64,000 nt of DNA, from NCBI GenBank assembly GCA_965200535.1, contig CBDAUF010000001.1, positions 1,612,001 through 1,676,000 on the forward strand, written 5' to 3'. Positions 53,772-61,973 of this stretch are shown piece by piece (the first letter of the stretch is position 1; every line of letters begins with the position of its first letter). The notes under the pieces were generated by a model that saw only the letters and a program-made list of their open reading frames with translations, was not told where the DNA came from and did no database searches. The position numbers and the translations under genes are program-made. Origin of the DNA: MPNO01 sp965200535 (GTDB lineage: Bacteria; Pseudomonadota; Alphaproteobacteria; MPNO01).

Positions 53772-54938
53772 TCAGCCGACGATTTCCGGCAGGCGCTCCG
53801 CCGGCGGGGTGTTGCGGCTCCGCCCCGAGGCGACCTTGCCGTCGATGATCACCATGCCGACGCCCGGAATGTCGCCCATGCCGACCGAGTCGAGCAGGTC
53901 CCTGCCGGCGCTGTGCTGGGCGCGGTCGAGCAGAACGAAATCGGCGGCGCGCCCCTCCTCGATCAGCCCGCAGTCGAGATCGCGCATCCGCGCGGTGTTG
54001 CCGGTGGCGAAACAGAACGCAGTCTCCGCCGCAACGTCGCCGAGCGCCGACAGCATCGCAACCATGCGCAGGATGCCGAGCGGCTGAACCCCCGAGCCCG
54101 CCGGGCCGTCGGTCCCCAGAATCACGCGTTCGAGCTGGTCGAGTTCGCGGGCGGTGCGCAGCGCGAACAGGGCCGAGGCCTCGTTGCCGTTGTGGACGAT
54201 CTCGATGCCCGCCCGGCACTGCTCGCAGAGGCACGCGATCTGGTCGCGCGGCAGCGACGTGTGGCCGCCGTTGATGTGGCCGATGATGTCGGGCCCGGTC
54301 TCGAGCACGATGTCGGCGTCGATCAGCCCGGAACCGGGGATCGACGGGCCGCCGGTGTGGATGGTCGACTGGATGCCGTACTTGCGCGCCCAGCCGACCA
54401 TCTTCTGCGCTTCCTCGCCGGTCTTGACGCCGCCGAGGCCGACCTCGCCCAGCAGTTTGACGCCGGCCTCGGCGAGCTGCCGGAAATCCTCCTCCTCCAT
54501 CCCGGTTTCGAGGATCGGCGCGCCGGCGTGCACCTTGACCCCGCCGGCGGGAAAGGAGGAGAAGGCACGCTGTGCGGTGATGCCGAGCGCAACCACCCCC
54601 TTGGGATCGCGCGGCCGCCCCGGCAGATGGACCTCGCCGGCGGAGATCATCGTCGTCACCCCGCCGTGCATCGAGGAATCGATCCAGTTGAGTTGGCTCT
54701 GGCGCGGCGTCCAGTCGCCGAACACCGGGTGGACGTGGCTGTCCACCAGCCCGGGGCAAAGCGCGGCGCCGCGGGCGTCGATGGTGACGTCGGCCCCGCC
54801 GGTGTCGCAGTCCGCCTCCCGGCCGACCGCGGCGATCCGCCCGTCCGCCGCGACCACGGTGTCGCCGTCGAGGATCGGCGTCTCGAGCGCCCCGGACAGG
54901 AGCAGGCCGATATTCCTGATGACCAGCTTTTCAGCCAT
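53772..54938 (-). CDS. enamidase-like cyclic amidohydrolase
   Basis: A 388-aa amidohydrolase-superfamily enzyme. The metal site starts with DSHVHP; GEVGLGG, HTGG and INGGHT segments follow, and the C-terminal SRNTPPA motif is striking. The whole series closely recalls enamidase of Eubacterium barkeri, which hydrolyses 1,4,5,6-tetrahydro-6-oxonicotinate in nicotinate fermentation. The similarity is recalled from known sequence; the exact substrate here is inference. It has no signal peptide. The gene is downstream of, and on the same strand as, two Rieske genes, with GGGAGGG ahead of the ATG. Confidence 0.85.
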   Translation of the reverse strand: MAEKLVIRNIGLLLSGALETPILDGDTVVAADGRIAAVGREADCDTGGADVTIDARGAALCPGLVDSHVHPVFGDWTPRQSQLNWIDSSMHGGVTTMISAGEVHLPGRPRDPKGVVALGITAQRAFSSFPAGGVKVHAGAPILETGMEEEDFRQLAEAGVKLLGEVGLGGVKTGEEAQKMVGWARKYGIQSTIHTGGPSIPGSGLIDADIVLETGPDIIGHINGGHTSLPRDQIACLCEQCRAGIEIVHNGNEASALFALRTARELDQLERVILGTDGPAGSGVQPLGILRMVAMLSALGDVAAETAFCFATGNTARMRDLDCGLIEEGRAADFVLLDRAQHSAGRDLLDSVGMGDIPGVGMVIIDGKVASGRSRNTPPAERLPEIVG

Positions 54939-55018
54939 TGCGCGCGCCCTCCCGGTGTCTTCGGGCGGCGAAGATTGCCGAAGCGCCCCGCCGGTTCAAG
55001 ACCCGCTGGCCGGCGAAC

Positions 55019-56071
55019 CTATTCGCCCGCGGCCGCCAGCGGCGCCGCGCCCCGTTCGGCGGCGATCCGGTTCTCGATGATGCGCCGCGCCTGGATGCCG
55101 CCGCCGTCGTGGTTGATATCGATCCGCGCCGCGCCGGGAGCGGTAGCGATGTTCTCCTGCTGGAGCTGGATGATCTCCAGATCCTCGAGGAAGGCGGTGT
55201 GCACATTCTCGTACAGAAGGTCGGTCACCCACGGCTCGTCGATCCGGAAATCGTGCGCCTGGGCCCAGAAGTAATGCGTTGTCGTTGCGGTCTCCGGGGT
55301 GATCGCGTTCAGATTCCGCATGGTGAAACCCTGGCTGCGGTCGCCGTCCGGTGCGCCGGTCCCGGCGACGGCGCCGCCGACGTCGAGCCGGACGAAGGCG
55401 GGCGGCGTGAACTCGATGATCTGCCAGCGGTCGATGAGCTGATCGGGCGCGAACCCGCCGGCCTTCTGGAAAAAGGGCGGCGGCGGGCTGTCGAGAACCC
55501 AGCGGGTGACGCGCACGAGTTCGCCGTCGCGTTCCGCCTTCATCGGCGTCTCGGCCACCGCGTCGGTGCCGAGCGTGGTCGGATGGATGTAGCTGAGATG
55601 GGACAGATCGAGCAGGTTCTCGACCAGCAGCACGTAGTTGCCCTCGAGGTCCAGCCGTTCGCCGCGGGCGCGCCAGCCAGGGTCGTCGAGCCAGTGGAAA
55701 TCCTCGATCAGGCCGGGGTCGGCCAGCGCCGGGTCGCCCATCCAGATCCAGATCCAGTGGTAGCGCTCGACCGTGGGGAAGCCCCGGACCCGCGCGCCCG
55801 GCGGGATCGCCGTCTGGCCGGGAACCCGGATGCACTGGCCGGAGGGGTCGTAGAGCAGGCCGTGATAGGGGCACTCGATATTGTCGCCGCGGAGCTTGCC
55901 CCGCGACAGCGGCGCGTGGCGGTGGCAGCAGCGGTCCTCGAGCGCGACCGGCGTTCCGTCCTCCCGGCGGTAGAGCACCACCGGGATGTCGAGCAGCGTC
56001 CGCCGCATCATGTTCTGGCGGCCGACCTCGCGGTCCCAGGCGGCGACATACCATGCATTCTCGATGAACAT
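55019..56071 (-). CDS. Rieske [2Fe-2S] oxygenase alpha subunit (second copy)
   Basis: A 350-aa Rieske oxygenase in the VanA-like group but clearly distinct from the other two. The cluster motif is RCCHRHAPL followed by CPYHGL, and the iron-binding DxxHxxxxH site is LLDLSHLSYIH. The ATG at 56071 has GGGGAGAGGA just upstream; the longer frame adds 20 residues. Together with the downstream enamidase-like gene it forms a - strand unit. It needs an external reductase; none is visible. N-demethylation, hydroxylation or O-demethylation are all possible. Confidence 0.92.
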   Translation of the reverse strand: MFIENAWYVAAWDREVGRQNMMRRTLLDIPVVLYRREDGTPVALEDRCCHRHAPLSRGKLRGDNIECPYHGLLYDPSGQCIRVPGQTAIPPGARVRGFPTVERYHWIWIWMGDPALADPGLIEDFHWLDDPGWRARGERLDLEGNYVLLVENLLDLSHLSYIHPTTLGTDAVAETPMKAERDGELVRVTRWVLDSPPPPFFQKAGGFAPDQLIDRWQIIEFTPPAFVRLDVGGAVAGTGAPDGDRSQGFTMRNLNAITPETATTTHYFWAQAHDFRIDEPWVTDLLYENVHTAFLEDLEIIQLQQENIATAPGAARIDINHDGGGIQARRIIENRIAAERGAAPLAAAGE

Positions 56072-56122
56072 CGTCCTCTCCCCGCGGTTGCCGGGCCGTC
56101 GGCCCCGCGCCGTGCGGGGGCC

Positions 56123-56163
56123 GGAAAGCAAAGGCGGCGCCGGGAGGCCTCCCGAACGCCGCC
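56123..56163 (-). terminator. rho-independent terminator between two Rieske genes
   Basis: On the - strand a long hairpin (outer arms GGCGGCG/CGCCGCC at 56157-56163 and 56133-56139, inner palindrome CGGGAGGCCTCCCG at 56141-56154) is followed by a T-rich run TTTGCTTT. It sits just after the stop of the upstream Rieske gene. One of the few hairpins in this window with a proper T-tract. Confidence 0.6.
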
Positions 56164-56191
56164 GTATTGCCGCCGCGCCCCCGCCCGGGGG

Positions 56192-57265
56192 CTATTCGGC
56201 AGCGATCGCCGCGCCGGCGCCCGCCTGCTCGGCGGCGAGCTTGCGGTCGATCATGGCGCGCGCCGCGATGCCGCCCGCGTCCTGGTTGGTGTCGACCGTC
56301 GGCCGGTCGTCCCAGTTTTCCTCCTGCAGGTCGAAGACCTCCCAGTCCTGGTGGAAGGCCTGCCAGATCTGCTTGTACTGCATCTCGACGAAATCGGGCT
56401 CGATCGGCTTGCCGGGAACCTGGTAGGCGTTGGACCAGAAATAATGCGTCGAGCTCTCGGTCTCCGGCGTGACGAAGTTGAGATTGTGGAAGCCGAACCC
56501 GTCCTCCGGCACGTCGCGCTCGAGCTCGGTATGGCCGAACTCCCTGCCCTCGGCCGCACCGGGGGCCGCACCGGTGAACAGACGCACCGCGCCGGGCATC
56601 CGGAACTCGATGATCTGCCAGCGGTCGACGATCGTCGCTTCCGGCCAGTTGCACATCCTCTGGTAGGTCGGCGGCGGGTTCTGGCCGATGGTCCAGCGCG
56701 CCACCGTCACCGAATCCTCGTCCTTGAGGGTCTTGAGAACCGCGTGCTCGGCCACCGCCGCGTTGCCGATCGTCGACCGGTGCACGAAGGCCAGATGCGA
56801 CAGGTCGAGCAGATTGTCGATGACCAGCCGGTAGTTGCCGTTGACGTGGAAATAGGTGCCCTTGTCGCCCCAGTCCTCGGCGGTCTTCCACGGGTAGGGC
56901 ACGATCAGGCTCTCGTCGGCGAGCGCCGGTTCGCCCATCCAGATCCAGATCCAGTTGTATTTCTGGACCACCGGATAGGTGCGGACCTGCGCGCCCGGCG
57001 GGATCGTCGTCTGCCCCGGCACGTGGACGCACTTGCCGGTGACGTCGAACTGGAGGCCGTGATAGTGGCAGGACAGGATATTGCCCTGGACGCTGCCCTT
57101 CCGCAGCGGCATGCGGCGGTGGCAGCAGCGGTCCTCGAATGCCACCGGGTCGCCGTCCTCGCTGCGCCAGAAGACGATGTTTTCGTTGCAGATCGTGCGG
57201 CCAAAGGGTTGGCGCGTGATCTCGTGCGGCTCGGCAGCCACGTACCAACAGTTTTTCATGAACAT
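56192..57265 (-). CDS. Rieske [2Fe-2S] oxygenase alpha subunit (third copy)
   Basis: A 357-aa Rieske oxygenase. Cluster ligands are in RCCHRRMPL and CHYHGL, and the mononuclear iron site is LLDLSHLAFVH. It has a good ATG at 57265 with GGAAGGGG upstream; the apparent long reading frame upstream is non-coding. A strong promoter and an operator-like palindrome lie just upstream, and an intrinsic terminator just downstream, so it appears to be transcribed mainly as its own unit. No reductase partner is seen. Confidence 0.92.
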   Translation of the reverse strand: MFMKNCWYVAAEPHEITRQPFGRTICNENIVFWRSEDGDPVAFEDRCCHRRMPLRKGSVQGNILSCHYHGLQFDVTGKCVHVPGQTTIPPGAQVRTYPVVQKYNWIWIWMGEPALADESLIVPYPWKTAEDWGDKGTYFHVNGNYRLVIDNLLDLSHLAFVHRSTIGNAAVAEHAVLKTLKDEDSVTVARWTIGQNPPPTYQRMCNWPEATIVDRWQIIEFRMPGAVRLFTGAAPGAAEGREFGHTELERDVPEDGFGFHNLNFVTPETESSTHYFWSNAYQVPGKPIEPDFVEMQYKQIWQAFHQDWEVFDLQEENWDDRPTVDTNQDAGGIAARAMIDRKLAAEQAGAGAAIAAE

Positions 57266-57293
57266 TGGGGGCCCCTTCCGTTCGCACATAGTC

Positions 57294-57310
57294 CCATTGT
57301 CGGAAAGTGG
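57294..57310 (-). promoter_or_regulatory. imperfect palindrome at the Rieske promoter
   Basis: A 17-base interrupted palindrome with CCA...TGG arms (12 of 17 positions symmetrical) directly downstream of the -10 element, covering the expected transcription start. Candidate repressor site. Confidence 0.3.
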
Positions 57311-57340
57311 ATTATTCGCCACCGCAGCGCACCGTGTCAA
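57311..57340 (-). promoter_or_regulatory. sigma-70-type promoter for the third Rieske gene
   Basis: On the - strand TTGACA (57335-57340) and AATAAT (57311-57316) with an 18-base spacer, about 46 bases before the ATG. Consensus -35 and a five-of-six -10. Confidence 0.62.
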
Positions 57341-57357
57341 TCGCGCCGGCCGCCGGC

Positions 57358-58752
57358 TCACCCGGCCAGGCCGGCGAGGATGCGCTCGAGTTCCGCCGCC
57401 TCTTCCGCACCGGGGGCGTAGGCGCGCTGGATGCGGCTCTCGGCGCGGCGGGTCTGCACGATGTCGGAGACGCCGGCGATGTCTACGGGCTCGCCGGCGC
57501 CGCCGCCGGCGCGCACCAGCACCCGGTCGAGCGGGGACGCCGAGGCGTCGTCGAAATCGTACCAGCGGTAGAGCGCGACCGAGGCGTCGTCGAGCAGGAT
57601 GTCGGCCCGCCGCTCCGCCGGCATGGCCTCCAGCGCGCGCCGGAAGCAGGCGAACAGCCTGTCCTCCGGCCCGCCTTCCGTTTGACCGTCGCCGGTGCGG
57701 ACGCGCTCGCCGATATCGACGCACTTGTAGAGGGCGCGTTCGCGCAGCCGCCGGGCGAGGCGGGCCGCGGGTTTCCCGGCGCTTCCCTCTGCCCAGCCGG
57801 CGAGAGCCGCCCATACCGCCGCGTCGTCGAGCGCGAGATAGGCGCCCAGCGTCGGCCTCTCCGCCGCCAGGAAGGCGTGCACCGGCCCGGCCGCCCCGCC
57901 GGCGCCGCCGGGCGCGTCCGCCGCGGCGCACAGCAGCGCTTCCAGCATCTTGTCGGCGGCGCGGCTGGTCTTGTGCATGTAGACCATGCGGTAGAGGCGG
58001 AAGCGCGCCTCGAGATACTCCTCCGCCACCTGCACCCCCTTGGCGCCGAGGCAGAGACACGGTGTTTCCGCCGGGGCGGCAATGCCGGGCGCGGGCGGCG
58101 CCTCCGCCACCTCGAGCGAATCGAGCAGCCAGTCGAGGTCGATATGGCCGAACTCGACGCCGGTCATCAGCCGGTCGCGCTGGATGTAGTCGAGCCGGTC
58201 GGCGTCGAACTGGCTGGAAACGATGGCGCTGTAGATGTCCGGCGCGCCCTCGCCCCGGAGCAGCGCGGCGATCCGCTCGGGCAGGCTCGCGTCGGCCTCG
58301 CGCAGGATGCGGTTGACCGCGGTGTCGCCCGCGGCGATCTCCGCGCTCCACTCCTCGTGCCGCTTCGCGCCGCCCGCGCCCACCCTGGCGGCGGCTTCGA
58401 AAGCGTGGCTGAACGGGCCGTGCCCGGCATCGTGCAGCAGCGCGGCGAGCAGGGCGACGCGCTCGCGCTCGCGGTCCCGGCGGTGCTGGCGGGCGACCAC
58501 GTCGGCGAGGCGGCGCGCCATATGGTAGACGCCGAGGCTGTGCGCGAACCGCGTGTGGGTGGCGCCCGGAAACACCAAGTCGGCAAAACCGAGCTGGCGG
58601 ACGCGGCGCAGCCGCTGCACCTCGGGCGCATCGAGCAGCCGCCACGCGATCCGGTCGGTCTCGTCACGGTCGCCGTCGCCGCTGCCGCCGAAGACGATCA
58701 GCCCGTGCACCGGGTCGCGGATGCGCTGGGTTCGCCTGATGTCTGGATGCAC
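57358..58752 (-). CDS. HD-domain phosphohydrolase (dNTPase/YwfO-like)
   Basis: A 464-aa metal-dependent phosphohydrolase of the HD superfamily. The motif sequence starts with RDPVHGLI and THTRFAHSLGVYHMA; the HD pair is in ALLHDAGHGPFSH. Further His and Asp residues follow (DADRLDYIQRDRLMTG), as in SAMHD1/YwfO-type nucleotide triphosphohydrolases. The C-terminal third is Ala-rich and less conserved. It probably hydrolyses dNTPs or NTPs. It is divergent from the MFS gene; the 164-base gap shows a GCAC/GTGC hairpin but no clear promoter. Confidence 0.9.
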   Translation of the reverse strand: MHPDIRRTQRIRDPVHGLIVFGGSGDGDRDETDRIAWRLLDAPEVQRLRRVRQLGFADLVFPGATHTRFAHSLGVYHMARRLADVVARQHRRDRERERVALLAALLHDAGHGPFSHAFEAAARVGAGGAKRHEEWSAEIAAGDTAVNRILREADASLPERIAALLRGEGAPDIYSAIVSSQFDADRLDYIQRDRLMTGVEFGHIDLDWLLDSLEVAEAPPAPGIAAPAETPCLCLGAKGVQVAEEYLEARFRLYRMVYMHKTSRAADKMLEALLCAAADAPGGAGGAAGPVHAFLAAERPTLGAYLALDDAAVWAALAGWAEGSAGKPAARLARRLRERALYKCVDIGERVRTGDGQTEGGPEDRLFACFRRALEAMPAERRADILLDDASVALYRWYDFDDASASPLDRVLVRAGGGAGEPVDIAGVSDIVQTRRAESRIQRAYAPGAEEAAELERILAGLAG

Positions 58753-58916
58753 GCGCGCAGGCTAGCGGCGCGGGCCGGCGGGCACAAGAAACCGTGCGGA
58801 GTCGAGGCGGCGCACGATAGTGCGTTGTCGGGCGCGGCGGTGTACGGTCTCGCCGGGCCGCACGCGCCGGCGGCCGGCGCTGCGCAGCCCCCTCGGCAAA
58901 CCGGAGTCCGCATTCG

Positions 58917-60155
58917 ATGGCCGGTGTTCTCACACTTCCCCGGCGCGAACTGAAATCGGTCGGGCTGATCTCGGTCGGCCACGGGTTCAGCCATTTCTAC
59001 ATGCTGGTCCTGCCGCCGTTGTTCACCGTCATCCGCGCCGATCTCGGGGTAAGCTGGACCGACCTCGGCGTTCTCGTCGCGGTTCACGCCGCCGCCACCG
59101 GCGCCGCCCAGCTGCCGGCCGGCATCCTGGTCGATCGGATCGGCGCGCGGCCGGTCCTGTTCGCCGGGCTGTTTCTCCAGGCGGCCGCGTTCTCCCTGGT
59201 CGCGCTGTTCCCGACCTACTGGGGGATCATGGCGCTGATGCTGCTGGCCGGGGTGGGCAATGCGGTGTTCCACCCGGCCGACTACGCGATCCTCGCCGCC
59301 CAGATCGGGGCGGAGCGCCAGGGCCGCGCCTTCGGCATCCACATCTTCTCGGGCTATGCCGGCTGGGTGGTCGCGCCGCCGGCGATGCTCGGGCTCGCAG
59401 CGCTGTTGGACTGGCCGGCAGCGATCTCGGCGGCCGGACTGGCGGGGCTTCTGTTCACCGCCTTCGCGGCGCTGTTCCGCGACGCGCTGAACGACGATGC
59501 GGTGCGGTCGGCGCCGCGGAAGGGCGCCGGCAAGGCCGGCGGCGACCTGCGGTCGACGGTCCGCTTCCTCGCCTCGCCGGCGGTCCTCATGTTTTTCCTG
59601 TTCTTCGTCGCGCTGGCTGCCGGCACCGCGGGGATTCAATCCTTCGCCGTGGTCGCCCTGATCGAGCTGTACGACGCCTCCCTCGCGATGGCCAACGCCC
59701 AGCTCACCGGCTACTTCGCGTCCGCCGCCGTCGGCGTCCTGGTCGGCGGGGTGGTGGCCGACCGCGTCCGCAATCACGAGGGGCTGGCCGCGTTCTGCTT
59801 CGCCAGTTCGGCCGCCTTCCTCGCCGTCATCGCGCTCAAGCTGCTGCCGGTCGAATACGTGATCGTTCCCATGCTCTGCAGCGCCTTCACGGTGGCGATG
59901 ATGAGCCCGTCGCGCGATCTGCTGGTCCGCAAGATCTGCCCGCCGGGGACGATCGGCACCGTCTTCGGCTTCGTCACCACCGGGTTCTCCATCGGCGGGG
60001 CGCTCGGCCCGCCGCTGTTCGGCCTAGTCGCCGACGCCGGACGGCCGGACCTGATCTTCTGGCTGAGCGGGGCGATCACGCTGGTCTGCATCGTCTCGAT
60101 CTACGCCGCCAAGGCGACCGGACGCCCGGAGTTCAGCCAGGCGCCGTCCCGTTAG
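58917..60155 (+). CDS. MFS transporter (FSR-like)
   Basis: A 412-aa major-facilitator transporter with 12 predicted helices. The start GHGFSHFYMLVLPPLFTVI is typical of the fosmidomycin-resistance subgroup, and the inter-helix loop DRIGARPVLFAG gives the MFS signature. Likely an efflux pump or organic-anion importer; substrate unknown. The ATG has GGAG about 9 bases upstream. It is followed by GMC oxidoreductase and aldo/keto reductase genes on the same strand, with gaps of about 140 and 80 bases. Confidence 0.89.
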   Translation: MAGVLTLPRRELKSVGLISVGHGFSHFYMLVLPPLFTVIRADLGVSWTDLGVLVAVHAAATGAAQLPAGILVDRIGARPVLFAGLFLQAAAFSLVALFPTYWGIMALMLLAGVGNAVFHPADYAILAAQIGAERQGRAFGIHIFSGYAGWVVAPPAMLGLAALLDWPAAISAAGLAGLLFTAFAALFRDALNDDAVRSAPRKGAGKAGGDLRSTVRFLASPAVLMFFLFFVALAAGTAGIQSFAVVALIELYDASLAMANAQLTGYFASAAVGVLVGGVVADRVRNHEGLAAFCFASSAAFLAVIALKLLPVEYVIVPMLCSAFTVAMMSPSRDLLVRKICPPGTIGTVFGFVTTGFSIGGALGPPLFGLVADAGRPDLIFWLSGAITLVCIVSIYAAKATGRPEFSQAPSR

Positions 60156-60293
60156 CCCCCTTCCCGCCGCCGGGCGTCTCCCCATACGGCCGCCGGGCGC
60201 GTATTCTCGGCCCGCCTCGCCGGCGCGCCTCCGGTCTTCCGGGCCAGCGTTCCGGGCGCGGGCAGCGAGCGGAGACCGGTCGGGAGCATCGCA

Positions 60294-61895
60294 ATGAACG
60301 CTTCGCAGGTGTTCGATTATGTCGTCGTCGGGGCCGGGTCGGCCGGCGCGGTGGTCGCCAACCGGCTGAGCGAGGATCCGTCCGTCTCGGTCTGCCTGCT
60401 CGAGGCCGGGCCGCCCGACCGCAGCCCCGCCATCCACATCCCGATGGGGGTGATGGTGCTGCCCTTCCACCGCAAGGTGAACTGGCGGTTCTACTCCAGC
60501 CCGCAGGAGACGATGGACGGACGGCCGATCTTCATCCCGCGCGGCAAGACGCTGGGCGGGACGAGTTCGATCAACGCCCAAGTCTACATGCGCGGCAACC
60601 GGCTGGACTATGACGAATGGGCGGCGCTCGGCAATACGGGCTGGTCGTGGTCCGACGTGAAGCCGTACTTCCTCAAGGCCGAGAACAACGAGCAGTACGG
60701 CGACAGCGAGCACCACGGCGCCGGCGGGCCGCTCAACGTCACCTTCTGCAACACCGCGAGCCCGCTGGAGCGGGATTTCGTCGCCGCCTGCGAATCGCTG
60801 CAGCACCGGCACAACCCGGACTTCAACGGCGACAGCCAGGACGGGGTCGGCCGCCACCAGGTGACGCAGAAGAACGGCCGGCGCTGGTCGACCGCGATGG
60901 CCTATGTCCGCCCGGCGCGGAAACGGCCCAACGTCGCGGTCAAGACCGACGCCGCGGCCAGCCGCATCGTGCTCGAGGCGGGCCGCGCGGCGGGTGTCGA
61001 ACTGCGGCGCGGCGTGGTGCGGGCGCGGCGCGAGGTCATCGTCTCGGCCGGCGCGATTGCCTCGCCCAAGCTGCTCATGCTGTCCGGCATCGGCGACCCG
61101 GCGGAACTGGCGGAACACGGCATCGAAACCGTCCATCCCCTGCCCGGCGTCGGCCGGGAACTGCAGGACCACATCGCCGCCGGCACGATGATGCGCACCG
61201 AGTCGCGCATCCCGTGGGGGTTCTCATGGCCGAGGGTGCCGGCGCTCGCGTTCGACGCCCTGCGCTACGCATTCGCCAGGCGCGGCATCTATTCGTCGCA
61301 GCTGATCGAGTCGGGCGGTTTCATCCGCACCGAACCCGGGATCGACCGGCCCGACATCCAGCTTGTCTTTATCCCCGGCCACCGCGCGCCGCCGCCGAAG
61401 ATGATCGAATACGGCCACGGCTATTCCGCCTTCGCGGTGCTGCTCCGGCCGAAGAGCCGCGGCACGGTGACCCTCGCGTCCGCCGATCCCGACGCGGCGC
61501 CGGTCATCGACCCACGCTTCTTCTCCGACCCCGGGGGGGAGGACCTCGCGGTGCTGCTCAGGGGGGTTCGAGAATGCCGCCGCATCGTCCGCGCCGACGC
61601 TTTCGGGAAGTACCGGCCGCGCGAGATCGAGCCGGGCGACCGGGTCGATACCGACGAGGAGCTCGCCGCCTATGTGCGGCGCACCGGGGCGACGATCTTC
61701 CACCCCGTCGGCACCTGCAGGATGGGCAGCGACGACGGCGCGGTGGTCGACACCCGCCTGCGGGTGCGCGGCCTCGACGGGCTGCGCGTCGTCGACTGTT
61801 CGATCATGCCGACCATCGTCGGCGGCAACACCAACGCGCCGGCCATCATGATCGGCGAAAAGGCGGCCGACATGATCAAGGCCGACGCGGCGTAG
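60294..61895 (+). CDS. GMC-family FAD oxidoreductase
   Basis: A 533-aa glucose-methanol-choline oxidoreductase. It shows the N-terminal FAD dinucleotide fold (VVGAGSAGAVVANRLSE), the GMC signature GKTLGGTSSINAQVYMRGN, and the C-terminal HPVGTCRMG with catalytic His and the TNAPAIMIGEKAADMI FAD-contact end. Choline dehydrogenase, alcohol dehydrogenase and aromatic alcohol oxidases all share this architecture, so the substrate is unresolved. GGGAG lies upstream of the ATG. It may belong to a unit with the following aldo/keto reductase. Confidence 0.92.
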   Translation: MNASQVFDYVVVGAGSAGAVVANRLSEDPSVSVCLLEAGPPDRSPAIHIPMGVMVLPFHRKVNWRFYSSPQETMDGRPIFIPRGKTLGGTSSINAQVYMRGNRLDYDEWAALGNTGWSWSDVKPYFLKAENNEQYGDSEHHGAGGPLNVTFCNTASPLERDFVAACESLQHRHNPDFNGDSQDGVGRHQVTQKNGRRWSTAMAYVRPARKRPNVAVKTDAAASRIVLEAGRAAGVELRRGVVRARREVIVSAGAIASPKLLMLSGIGDPAELAEHGIETVHPLPGVGRELQDHIAAGTMMRTESRIPWGFSWPRVPALAFDALRYAFARRGIYSSQLIESGGFIRTEPGIDRPDIQLVFIPGHRAPPPKMIEYGHGYSAFAVLLRPKSRGTVTLASADPDAAPVIDPRFFSDPGGEDLAVLLRGVRECRRIVRADAFGKYRPREIEPGDRVDTDEELAAYVRRTGATIFHPVGTCRMGSDDGAVVDTRLRVRGLDGLRVVDCSIMPTIVGGNTNAPAIMIGEKAADMIKADAA

Positions 61896-61973
61896 ACCCG
61901 CGCCGCCGGGGCGCGGCAGAACCGCATTCGAACGGTCGGCCGCGGCCGGCGGTCGGCGGCAAGGAGGAACCGC

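Noticed and set aside
56192..57265. Possible tandem duplication of the Rieske genes
   Set aside because: Shared motifs reflect the family; apart from the Rieske and iron sites the three proteins differ clearly in length and sequence.
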